Below are positions 49,023-57,431 of a stretch of DNA of 64,000 nt, piece by piece (position 1 is the stretch's first letter; every line of letters starts with the position of its first letter). The notes beneath the pieces were generated by a model. It saw only the letters and a program-made list of their open reading frames with translations, was not told where the DNA came from and did no database searches. Origin of the DNA: Sarcodiotheca gaudichaudii (Eukaryota > Rhodophyta > Florideophyceae > Gigartinales > Solieriaceae); the NCBI GenBank assembly GCA_032355985.1, contig JAUKVZ010000001.1:620001-684000 (forward strand), in the 5' to 3' direction. A program made the translations under genes and the position numbers.

Positions 49023-50080
49023 CCGGCGGCGATCCCATCAATCCCGAATCCGGAGTCGAGTGGCTTCGCGCCGATGGCCCGCAGACGGATGTCGTCATGA
49101 GTTCGCGCGTCCGGCTGGCGCGCAACATCGAGTCTTTCCCGTTCCTCACGAAAGCCGGTCCTGACGAGCGCCAGCGCATCGTCAATGTCGCGCGCGAGCA
49201 GACGCTGGCCGCCAAACTTTCAGACCAGATGATCTGGGTCGATCTGAAGGAGACGCCCAAACTTGAGCGCAACCTTCTCGTCGAGCGGCATCTGATCTCC
49301 AAGCAGCACGCCAAGGGCGACGCGCCGCGCGCTGTCGCCGTCTCCAGCCCGGATGAACGCCTCGCCATCATGGTCAACGAAGAGGATCACCTGCGCATTC
49401 AGGTCATGCGCAGCGGGCTCGATCTGCATGATGTCTTCGAGCAAATTCACGGCGTCGATCAGAAACTCGAAAAACGCATGGAGTTCGCCTACAGCTCGCG
49501 CTTCGGCTACCTCACCGCGTGCCCCACGAATGTCGGCACCGGTATTCGCGTTTCAGTCATGCTGCATCTGCCTGGGCTCAAACTCTCGGGCGAACTCGAG
49601 AAAGTGCGCAGGGCGGCCAAGAGCATGTCCCTGGCGGTGCGCGGGTTCTACGGCGAAGGCTCAGACGCCGTCGGCGACTTCTATCAGCTCAGCAATCAGA
49701 CCACGCTCGGCAAGACTGAAGAGCAGATCCTCGAAGAGTTCGAAGGCAAGATGCTTCCGAAAGTCATTGACTACGAGCGGCACGCCCGCAAGAAGCTTCT
49801 CGCTGAGCGGCGCAAGCTCATTGAGGATCGCGTGCATCGCGCACTCGGAACGTTGCGCCACGCACGGCTTCTGGCGGCAAACGAGTCGTTGCAGCTCCTC
49901 GGCTATCTACGCCTGGGTGTCGCGGCGGATCTCATCAAGGATGTTCCGCTGCAGACCGTCAACCGACTCATCCTCCTGACCCAGCCTGCTCATCTGCAGC
50001 GAGCATTGCAGAAGGAACTCGACCAGGCGCAGCGACGCATCGAGCGCGCCGATCTGGTTCGTGCTCAACTGGCGGGATGA
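49019..50080 (+). CDS. mcsB: Protein arginine kinase McsB
   Basis: Phosphorylates arginine residues on proteins, in Bacillus marking them for ClpCP degradation. The 353-aa product has the phosphagen-kinase-type core: SSRVRLARNIESFPF, NEEDHLRIQ (120-128), TACPTNVGTG with C168, and RGFYGEGSDAVGDFYQLSNQ (208-227), all in the family positions. Length is normal. It overlaps mcsA and comF by 4 bp each, so the three are coupled. CtsR and ClpC, usual partners in Firmicutes, are absent from this window. Confidence 0.94.
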   Translation: MTGGDPINPESGVEWLRADGPQTDVVMSSRVRLARNIESFPFLTKAGPDERQRIVNVAREQTLAAKLSDQMIWVDLKETPKLERNLLVERHLISKQHAKGDAPRAVAVSSPDERLAIMVNEEDHLRIQVMRSGLDLHDVFEQIHGVDQKLEKRMEFAYSSRFGYLTACPTNVGTGIRVSVMLHLPGLKLSGELEKVRRAAKSMSLAVRGFYGEGSDAVGDFYQLSNQTTLGKTEEQILEEFEGKMLPKVIDYERHARKKLLAERRKLIEDRVHRALGTLRHARLLAANESLQLLGYLRLGVAADLIKDVPLQTVNRLILLTQPAHLQRALQKELDQAQRRIERADLVRAQLAG

Positions 50081-51084
50081 CGGGCACACGGACTGCGATC
50101 GGCATTCGTTCGAACGAAGCCGCACGCTCCTTCGTCTGGCCGCCTCTGGAAGTCACACCAACTTCACCAGAGCCTGAAGCAGAATCATGCGCGCCGGCCG
50201 CCCATTCACGCTGGCATTCATGGCGTGAAGGACTGCTCGAAGCCGAACAGGCATGGCTCGGCGGTGATTGCCTCCGCATCCCAGAGATCGTTGCTCGCGG
50301 AGACTGGCGGCCTGATCATCCCGCCGAGTACTGCAATCGCTGCGGCGAGACGATCGGCGAGCACGAGGCGACGGAGTTCGGCTGCGCCGCCTGCCGGGAT
50401 CTGCGGCCGCCCTGGGATCGCTTCGTCAGGCTCGGGCCGTACGAGGGCGAGCTCGCTCGTTTCGTGCGGGAGTTCAAGTTCCAGCGAAGGAGAAGCAGGG
50501 GGGCTGATCTCGGGCGCCTTCTGGGCCAGGCGCTGCTGGCTTCGGGTGTGAAAGACGCCGTGGGCGACGAGCTGCTGGTCGTGCCGGCGCCGATGGCGTG
50601 GCGCAGGCGCATGATGCGAGGCATAGATCACGCTGGTGTTCTTGCGCGACAAATTGCGCGAACAATCCACGCGCCGTGTCGTACTGTTCTCTGGTGCTCC
50701 CACAGGCCAAGCCAGCGCTCAGTTGCAGCGTCGGCAAGGGCATCAAACCTACGAGGCTCGATACGCACAAGGCGGCGTTTTCATCTGGAAAAGCCGCGAA
50801 TTGTCGTCGTCGATGACGTGCGGACAACTGGCGCGACCCTCCGGGCCGCGTGCCGGGCGATCCGTGCGGCTCCCGTCGCCGGACGGCTCGATGTTCGCGT
50901 CGAGATCTGGGTCGCGTGCGTGTCGGTGACACCTTCGCCGGAGCGTCGCTCGCTCGAGGAAACCAGTAATTCGGGGTCGTCTCCTGCCGAGCCTGCTGAA
51001 GGCTCGGAGAAAACTTTGGGGACAACTCCCAGGTCAGTTGACAGGCCTTTGGAGGTTGCTAACATTGCCTCCTCGCTCGCCTGA
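50077..51084 (+). CDS. comF: ComF-family phosphoribosyltransferase-like protein
   Basis: The 335-aa protein has a zinc-finger region (CNRCGETIGEHEATEFGCAAC, ~84-105 area) and a PRTase domain ending in IVVVDDVRTTGATLRAAC, the PRPP-binding loop. ComF proteins act in competence DNA uptake in some bacteria, but the biochemical role is unknown. Its N-terminal ~75 and C-terminal ~55 residues are extra and polar. The 3' end contains a candidate promoter for the downstream 16S rRNA gene. Confidence 0.85.
   Translation: MTGTRTAIGIRSNEAARSFVWPPLEVTPTSPEPEAESCAPAAHSRWHSWREGLLEAEQAWLGGDCLRIPEIVARGDWRPDHPAEYCNRCGETIGEHEATEFGCAACRDLRPPWDRFVRLGPYEGELARFVREFKFQRRRSRGADLGRLLGQALLASGVKDAVGDELLVVPAPMAWRRRMMRGIDHAGVLARQIARTIHAPCRTVLWCSHRPSQRSVAASARASNLRGSIRTRRRFHLEKPRIVVVDDVRTTGATLRAACRAIRAAPVAGRLDVRVEIWVACVSVTPSPERRSLEETSNSGSSPAEPAEGSEKTLGTTPRSVDRPLEVANIASSLA
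51038..51065 (+). promoter_or_regulatory. Candidate sigma-70-type promoter for the 16S rRNA unit
   Basis: TTGACA (51038-51043) and TAACAT (51060-51065) stand 16 bp apart, inside the last ~50 bases of comF. The -35 is a perfect match, the -10 matches four of six. Transcription from about 51072 would give a ~385-nt leader before 16S. A second TTGACA at 51134 has no -10 at a normal distance. Confidence 0.4.
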
Positions 51085-51457
51085 GGGGGCGGACAGGTGT
51101 CGTATCGCCTGAACGACCCGGACGGTGACTTCTTTGACAAGTGAACAGTCGGTACGCCGCGAGAATGTGAGGCGAGATCACGACGTGTACGCGTCGCCCC
51201 TTGGCCGGGGATGATCTTGTCGAAAACCTGCTGGGTTTGGTGTCACAGCGCCAGACCGAGTGGACATTCTCGTGCCCTTGTGAATGTCTATACAAAGTCG
51301 GGATTTGCCTCCCGACGGCTCGGGTCCATTTCGGTGGGCTCGGGTGACCGCCGACTCGACGATGGAACTTCGGTTTCGTTGAGCGAGTCGGAACAGGCAA
51401 ACCTTCATTGACCATATCTGGGTCGTGTCTTCGGATGCGGTCCGGATCAATGTAAAT
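51085..51457 (+). other. 16S rRNA leader region
   Basis: These 373 bp between comF and the 16S gene contain no credible protein gene. They carry a direct repeat GGCTCGGGT (51317-51325, 51337-51345) and a hairpin with CCGACTC/GAGTCGG arms (51351-51357, 51385-51391). I found no clear BoxA antiterminator element nor a strong long pairing with the 3' flank of 16S. Confidence 0.5.
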
Positions 51458-51966
51458 CAACTGAAGAGTTTGATCCTGGCTCAGATTGAACGCTGGCGGC
51501 ATGGTTAAAGCATGCAAGTTGAACGAGAAGCGGGCTTCGGCCCGTGGACAGTGGCGGAAGGGCGAGTAACGCGATCGAACGTACCCCGAGGTGGAGGACA
51601 GCTGTGGGAAACCGCAGGTAATACTCCATGAGCTCTACGGAGGAAAGGCTTCGGCCGCCTTGGGAGCGGCGATCGTCCTATCAGGTTGTTGGTGAGGTAA
51701 CGGCTCACCAAGCCTAAGACGGGTAGCGGGTGTGAGAGCATGACCCGCCGCATCGGGACTGAGACACTGCCCGGACTCCTACGGGAGGCTGCAGCAACGA
51801 ATATTCCGCAATGCGCGAAAGCGTGACGGAGCAATGCCGCGTGCAGGATGAAGCGGCTTCGCCGTGTAAACTGCTGTCAGGGTATAGGAATACTGACCAT
51901 ACCCAAAGGAAGGGCCGGCTAACCTCGTGCCAGCAGCCGCGGTAAGACGAGGGGCCCAAGCGTTAA

Positions 51967-52000
<34 letters not shown>

Positions 52001-52184
52001 ACCTGTAAGCGTTCTGTGAAAGCCCTCGGCTCAACCGAGGAACTGCGGAGCGAACTACAGGTCTTGAGGTAGGTAGAGGTCGTCGGAACGCTAGGTGGAG
52101 CGGTGAAATGCGTAGAGATCTAGCGGAACGCCAAAGGAGTAATCAGGCGACTGGGCCTTACCTGACGCTGAGGCACGAAAGCGT

Positions 52185-52218
<34 letters not shown>

Positions 52219-52309
52219 ACGCCCTAAACGATGTGCACTAGATTGGAGCGGCTCTGACGTCGTTTCAGTCGTAGAGAAATCATTAAGTGCACCGCCTGGG
52301 GAGTACGGT

Positions 52310-52365
<56 letters not shown>

Positions 52366-52460
52366 TGCTTAATTCGAAGCAACGCGAAGAACCTTATCCA
52401 GGACTTGACATGCACGGATTAGCTTTTGGAAACATAAGTAACGCCCGCAAGGGTGGAACG

Positions 52461-52495
<35 letters not shown>

Positions 52496-52587
52496 TGTGA
52501 AGTGTCGGGTTAAGTCCCTTAACGAGCGCAACCCCTATCGCTAGTTGCCAGCGAGTAACGTCGGGGACTCTAGCGAGACTGCCGGTG

Positions 52588-52622
<35 letters not shown>

Positions 52623-52714
52623 GCATGGCCTTTATGTCCTGGGCTGCAAACGTGCTACAATGCCGCGTACAAAGCGATGCGATACCGCGAGGTGGAGCAA
52701 ATCGCAAAAAGCGC

Positions 52715-52774
<60 letters not shown>

Positions 52775-52892
52775 GAGATCAGCTACGCTCCGGTGAATAC
52801 GTTCCTGAGCCTTGTACACACCGCCCGTCACGTCATGGAAGCCGGGGGCGCCCGAAGTCGCCGCGATTCAGCGGTGCCGAAGGTGAACTCGG

Positions 52893-52925
<33 letters not shown>

Positions 52926-52928
52926 GGA

Positions 52929-52954
<26 letters not shown>
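51458..52954 (+). rRNA. 16S ribosomal RNA
   Basis: The gene, ~1497 nt, runs from just before GAAGAGTTTGATCCTGGCTCAG to GGATCACCTCCTTT. All universal landmarks are here: GTGCCAGCAGCCGCGGTAA, ATTAGATACCC-GGTAGTCC, AAACTCAAAGGAATTGACGG and GTACACACCGCCCGTC. The helix-18/338 region reads CGGGAGGCTGCAGC, an A-to-T change from most bacteria, and the sequence is of planctomycete (Phycisphaerae-like) character. It is intact and is not followed by tRNA, 23S or 5S. Confidence 0.98.
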
Positions 52955-52960
<6 letters not shown>

Positions 52961-53131
52961 GATTTCCTTAGACCAGCCATGATGAGAAACCACGTCACGC
53001 ATAACGCATGACCTAACCACTCTCATCGCAGAGAGATCTGCAGCTGGATAAGTCAGCACAATCTCGTCCGCCTCGAGCGGAAAGCCACATGGTGACATGT
53101 GGTGAAGGCAAACCGACTGTTTACAATATAG
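52954..53131 (+). other. 3' flank of 16S with stacked hairpins
   Basis: Immediately after the 16S 3' end a 7-bp stem (TCTAAGG/CCTTAGA, 52954-52972) forms with a 5-base loop. A further perfect 7-bp stem with GTGA loop (CCACATG/CATGTGG, 53085-53102) lies downstream, with GCAGA/TCTGC between them. These could be RNase processing sites. No tRNA or other rRNA was found. Confidence 0.5.
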
Positions 53132-53163
53132 AACGCCCCCGGTCCGACTGGATCGGGGGCGTT
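53132..53163 (+). terminator. Strong intrinsic terminator of the 16S unit
   Basis: AACGCCCCCG pairs with CGGGGGCGTT, and the stem continues inward by GTCC/GGAT, making 14 bp with a GACT tetraloop, followed by TTTCATTTAAC. It marks the end of the 16S transcript. Read on the other strand it also stands behind the gene that ends at 53207, so it may work in both directions. Confidence 0.85.
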
Positions 53164-53206
53164 TCATTTAACAACTCATCAACCGGTCAACCGATCAGCC
53201 GTCCCG

Positions 53207-56200
53207 TCACTCGCTTCGACCGGCGTTCGAACGGCGCGGTCGAGGCTCGGTTCGTTCAACATCATGGGCGGCGTACAGCGGCAGGTACCGGTAGTACACC
53301 TCCAGGGACAGCGCGCAGATCGCCGTCTGATACACGCGGCCCCCGATCACCGACCATCGATCGTCCGGCGACCAGCTTCCCGCATCATGCCCGTCAGTCT
53401 CCTGTGCAGGCAGCAGCGCATCCTTCAGAGACGCGTTCCAGCGATCCCACTCTTCGCCGCCATGATTGAAGAGAGCCAGCGTGCCGTAATACCAGTAGTA
53501 GGTGCTCGCGTTCCGTCTCCAGTTGGGCTGCTGGCGGCGGATGAAGCTCACCGCGTTCTCCATGCGTCGATCAGTTCGATCCAGCCCCAAGAGTTGAAGC
53601 ACGAACATGCCTTCCGCGGTCATGGAAACAGTTGGCGGCCGACCCGGCTGATAACTGAACCGACCCGTGCGTCGTCGATCATCAACCACATCCAGCCAGT
53701 CCTCAGCGACTTCCAGCGCTTCATCTGGCGGATTGACGCCAGCTCGCTTGGCGCTGATGAGCGCCATGACCTGCCAGCCGAGGACTGAGGTGTCGCCCAG
53801 CTGGCCCGGTTCGTAACGCCAGCCGCCCACATCCGTGTTGCGGGCGCCCGTGATGAAGTCGATCGCGTTTTCGATCGGCGCCAGGAGGCGCGGGTCGCCT
53901 GTCATGGCGTACGCCTCGGAGACGGCGATCGTCGCGATCCCGTGGCTGTACATGGACTCGCGGCCGCGGAAGTCGCCGTTGGCGGACTGCTGTTCCAGAA
54001 GCCAGTCAATCGCCCGTCCAATGCGTTCCTGGTGCGGCCCGTCTTTCATGTGCGTGTGATTGGCGCCCAGGAAGCAGAGTGTGGCGAGCCCTGTGACTGC
54101 GATATCTGATTCGACGGATGCATGCCCGCTGCAGCCGCAGTCATCACCGAATCCATCGCTGTCCCAGCTTCCATCCGGCGATTGATGCCGCGCAAGCCAG
54201 TCCAGCGCCGCCTTGACGGCTTCTTCTGTTTTATCGCTGCCGCCCAACTGTTCGATGAGCTCAGCGCGTCGTTCCTCGTCGCGCTGCGGGAATGGATTCT
54301 CGACTGGCGCCGGATCATTCGGCAGATCCAAAGCGATCTGCGGCAAATCAAGATCCGGATCGATGCTCATCGCGAATGCATCGAGCGGCGGAATCTCCGG
54401 AAGATTGTCGAGATCGAAAGAGACTTCGTTCTGGAGTCGCTCATCGGCAACGCTCGGCGTCGACACATCGAACGCAAACTGATCCCGCTCTCGCCCCAGA
54501 GGCGTCGTGTCGACTCGTTGATGTCGAGGCGATCGCTCAGCGGCCGGCGCCGCTTGTGTCGCCTCTGCCATGGCCTCGGCTTCCATAGGCATAGTCGGCG
54601 CATCAAGGGCGAGCGCGAAGTCCGATGCAGGAACCTCGACTTCAGGTAGATCGGGCGTTTCGGCTGATCCTGCAGGGGCGAGGGCCAAGTCCTGGTCGGA
54701 TGGCGAGACATCAATCGCCGTCGGCGATGCGGATCGCTGTGATTGCACGTCAACTCGTTCGCGACGGCTTGTCGTGGACGCCGCAAGACGCGCATCGGCT
54801 GCCGGTCGCTGCATGGAATCGGGGACATCGACGCGGATCGACGGCTCCTGCGCTGTCTCCGAAGCGCTGGCCGGCAGCGCGACATCTGCCTGTGCGATCT
54901 GAGTCTCGATTTCGACCTGCGGCTCGCGCGATCGACTCGCGGCCATCGGCTGTGCCGACGAAAGAGAGGGCATGGAAGCCGTCACGTTCGTCTGCAGATC
55001 GGTCTGTCTGCTCGAACGCTCCACGTGGACGGTCGCCATGGATGGCCGGCTGGAGGTCGCCGTCGGCAGTTCAGGCTGAACATCGGAACTCAACCTGCTG
55101 GCTGTTGGTGAGGCGCTGGCCGGTTCCGGCACGGCGGCTGTGGCGGCATCTGATGCGACTTCGATATCGATATCGGTGGATGCGGGCGTCTCAGGCGTTG
55201 CCCACTGCGGCGATGACGACATGGCAAGATCACTGGATGACTCCATCGCTTGCGCGTTCGGCTGCGTCTCAAGCGCCGCCTCAGGTCCGGCGCGCCGATT
55301 GGATTCGACCCGAACCGTATCTGGCCGCGGCTGACTCAGCGCGGTCTCGATGGCCGGCGCCGATCGCTGCGAAAGCTGACTAGTTTCCGGCCGCGCCGGC
55401 TCGTGCTCGGCGACCTGGGACTGCGGCTGTGTATCGGGCGTCGAAACTTCTGCGAGCGACTCAGTCGTGAGCAACTGCTCTGCAAGTTCAAGCTGCTCCA
55501 TCTCGGCCAGTTCCGATTCGCGCGGCGCCGGCGCCTGCTCCACATGTTCAACGGCCGCGGCATCGGTCATCCGAATCGTGTCCTGCATCGCCGCTTCCGC
55601 GCGCGTGATCGGCGTCGGGGCGTCGACTGATTCAAGTTCGGCTGCTTGCTCGACATGCGGCTCGCTGAACTGCAAGCCGCGAACCTGTTCGGTGATCTCC
55701 TGCACACCCGCCGACGTTGTCAGGGCCACCTGTGTTCCCGATGGCTTGCGCAGATAATCGCCCAGAGAGTTTGAGACCTGCCAGAACGTCAGCAGCATGA
55801 GAATCAGCGCATGAATCAGAAGCGAAGCGATCACGCATCGCGCCAGCACACTGAGCTTGTGATAAACGCGATGCTTGCGAAACTTCAGAAGTAGAAGCAG
55901 CAGCAGCGCCGTCAACAGCAGCCACAGCAGGAATGGCCAGATCGCGTTCAGCAGATCGACCAGCGAAATCCTCGCCGCGACGTGATCAACCTGACGAAAA
56001 ACCTCGCGCGATGATGTCACATACAGGTCGTACACGCGCTCATCCGGCGCCGGCGACGCGCGATCGGAGCTGAAGACCAGCGAAAAGCCTTCGAGTCCGA
56101 GCGTGGGATCCAGTTCGTTGTGAGCCGTGTTGACCGGAGGGCCAAGCGACTCGGTCTTCCAATGATCACCCTCAAGGCGCCGGGATCGATAGAGATCAAA

Positions 56201-57007
56201 GCCACCGGCGCCGCCCGGTCGATCCGAGGCGTAGTAAATGAAGTCGCCGACCGGACTGATCGACGGAGCGCCTTCATTGAATGGGCTATTGAGCTGAGCG
56301 ACGCGCGTCGGCGCACCGAAGCCGGTATCCGTGATCGGGGCGACGAAGATGTCGTAGTCGCTCTGATGCAGATCTTCGCGAACGGTCGCCTGCCAATTGA
56401 CGCCATCATCAAGCGGCGCATCCGTGCGAGGACGGTTGGAGGAGAAGTAGAGTTGAACGCCATCCGGCGCAGCGGCGGCGCCATACTCGTTGAACCCTGT
56501 GTTGATCCGCGGGCCCAGATTGACGGGTTCCAGCCACGTGCCATCCACAAGCTCCGACTTCCAAAGGTCGTAGCCGCCGAATCCGCCTTTGCGATCGCTG
56601 TAAAAGTACAGCGTCTCGCCATCCGGCGAGAACTCCGGCCCAAGCTCGGAGGCCTCCGTGTTCAGCGCCTCGAGCGGCGCCGGTTCTGACCATCCATCGC
56701 TCGTTCGCTCGCTGATGAAGAGGTCGGCCCCATCACCCGGCTTGCCTTTGACGAAACACAGACGAAGCCCGTCGGCGCTCAAAGCCGGTTCGTATTCATC
56801 CCCTGACGAGTTGATCTCCGGCGGCATGGCGTCCGGAGGGCGCCAGAGCACATCGCGCACGTTCTTCGCGCTGGCCGGCGTGCGGATTGTGTTTCCATCG
56901 GTGAAGTAAGCCGTGCGTGACACGGCGAGCCACCACGTGAAGTAGAAGCCGCCTGCAAGCAGGAGCAGCGCGACGGCCGTCCACGTGATGGCGCGAACGT
57001 ATTTCAT
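53207..57007 (-). CDS. Giant TonB/TolA-like membrane protein: PD40 propeller, paired membrane helices, long linker, alpha/alpha toroid
   Basis: A 1266-aa protein whose ATG overlaps the exbD stop by 4 bp. Parts in order: helix TM1 (~7-28); a periplasmic PD40/TolB-like propeller (~64-335) with blades such as FSPDGETLYFYSDR, PDGVQLYFSSNR and SPVGDFIYYASDRPGG; TM2 (~352-375); a basic cytoplasmic loop KFRKHRVYHK; TM3 (~388-411); an Ala/Ser/Glu/Pro linker (~420-920); and a toroid (~925-1245) with prenyltransferase/squalene-oxidase repeats (LDWLARHQSPDGSW, IDWLLEQQSANGDF). TM3 holds S395-x3-H399-x6-L406, the TonB/TolA energy-coupling pattern. By the positive-inside rule propeller and toroid are both periplasmic. 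Catalytic function of the toroid is not predictable. Confidence 0.85.
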   Translation of the reverse strand: MKYVRAITWTAVALLLLAGGFYFTWWLAVSRTAYFTDGNTIRTPASAKNVRDVLWRPPDAMPPEINSSGDEYEPALSADGLRLCFVKGKPGDGADLFISERTSDGWSEPAPLEALNTEASELGPEFSPDGETLYFYSDRKGGFGGYDLWKSELVDGTWLEPVNLGPRINTGFNEYGAAAAPDGVQLYFSSNRPRTDAPLDDGVNWQATVREDLHQSDYDIFVAPITDTGFGAPTRVAQLNSPFNEGAPSISPVGDFIYYASDRPGGAGGFDLYRSRRLEGDHWKTESLGPPVNTAHNELDPTLGLEGFSLVFSSDRASPAPDERVYDLYVTSSREVFRQVDHVAARISLVDLLNAIWPFLLWLLLTALLLLLLLKFRKHRVYHKLSVLARCVIASLLIHALILMLLTFWQVSNSLGDYLRKPSGTQVALTTSAGVQEITEQVRGLQFSEPHVEQAAELESVDAPTPITRAEAAMQDTIRMTDAAAVEHVEQAPAPRESELAEMEQLELAEQLLTTESLAEVSTPDTQPQSQVAEHEPARPETSQLSQRSAPAIETALSQPRPDTVRVESNRRAGPEAALETQPNAQAMESSSDLAMSSSPQWATPETPASTDIDIEVASDAATAAVPEPASASPTASRLSSDVQPELPTATSSRPSMATVHVERSSRQTDLQTNVTASMPSLSSAQPMAASRSREPQVEIETQIAQADVALPASASETAQEPSIRVDVPDSMQRPAADARLAASTTSRRERVDVQSQRSASPTAIDVSPSDQDLALAPAGSAETPDLPEVEVPASDFALALDAPTMPMEAEAMAEATQAAPAAERSPRHQRVDTTPLGRERDQFAFDVSTPSVADERLQNEVSFDLDNLPEIPPLDAFAMSIDPDLDLPQIALDLPNDPAPVENPFPQRDEERRAELIEQLGGSDKTEEAVKAALDWLARHQSPDGSWDSDGFGDDCGCSGHASVESDIAVTGLATLCFLGANHTHMKDGPHQERIGRAIDWLLEQQSANGDFRGRESMYSHGIATIAVSEAYAMTGDPRLLAPIENAIDFITGARNTDVGGWRYEPGQLGDTSVLGWQVMALISAKRAGVNPPDEALEVAEDWLDVVDDRRRTGRFSYQPGRPPTVSMTAEGMFVLQLLGLDRTDRRMENAVSFIRRQQPNWRRNASTYYWYYGTLALFNHGGEEWDRWNASLKDALLPAQETDGHDAGSWSPDDRWSVIGGRVYQTAICALSLEVYYRYLPLYAAHDVERTEPRPRRSNAGRSE

Positions 57008-57417
57008 CGCTCGATGACGGTGTCCAGATACGGCTCCTGCACGCCGCCGCCTTTGCATGCGTCAAGCGCGGCGACGATATTGGCGTACGCCGTGGATCGA
57101 TCGCCGCGGACGGTCACTTTCTGCTCCGGATTGCGCTCCACCGCCTCCTGCACGAGGGCCTGCAGGCTTTCCTGTGTGATGGTCTGTCCGGAGACGATGA
57201 TCCGTCCTTCGGCATCGACATTGACGATGATCTCGCGCATGGAAGCGCTGATCGGACCGGCGCTTGCCGCATGGGGCAGCGCGATCTGCATCTCGCGTTC
57301 CGTCTGCTGAAACGTCGTCGCCACAAGAAAAAAGATCAGCAGCAGGAACACCATGTCGATCATGGGCGTCAGCTCAATCGCTGCGCCGCGCGATCCTTCC
57401 TTTGATGCGCGGATCAT
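57004..57417 (-). CDS. exbD: ExbD/TolR-family proton-channel protein
   Basis: A 137-aa protein with one membrane helix (about 18-40) bearing the functional aspartate D21 in PMIDMVFLLLIFFLV, then a periplasmic domain (TITQESLQALVQEAVERNPEQKVTVRGDRSTAYANIVAALDACK) of the ExbD/TolR fold. With the ExbB-like gene upstream it forms a proton-driven motor. The 15-bp gap to exbB and the 4-bp overlap with the giant transducer downstream mean the parts are made together. Confidence 0.94.
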   Translation of the reverse strand: MIRASKEGSRGAAIELTPMIDMVFLLLIFFLVATTFQQTEREMQIALPHAASAGPISASMREIIVNVDAEGRIIVSGQTITQESLQALVQEAVERNPEQKVTVRGDRSTAYANIVAALDACKGGGVQEPYLDTVIER

Positions 57418-57431
57418 CGTGCGTCTCCCTC

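Noticed and set aside
51059-51517. Open frames in the 16S leader region
   Set aside because: Arg/Pro/Ser-rich shadows with no ribosome site or domain.
51505-53167. Several open frames of 60-110 codons within and after the 16S gene, both strands
   Set aside because: They lie on rRNA or its flanking hairpins and have no plausible starts or domains.
54200-55700. Low-complexity linker of the giant protein considered as tandem DNA repeats
   Set aside because: The bias is in amino-acid composition (Ala, Ser, Glu, Pro, Gln); I see no regular DNA period.
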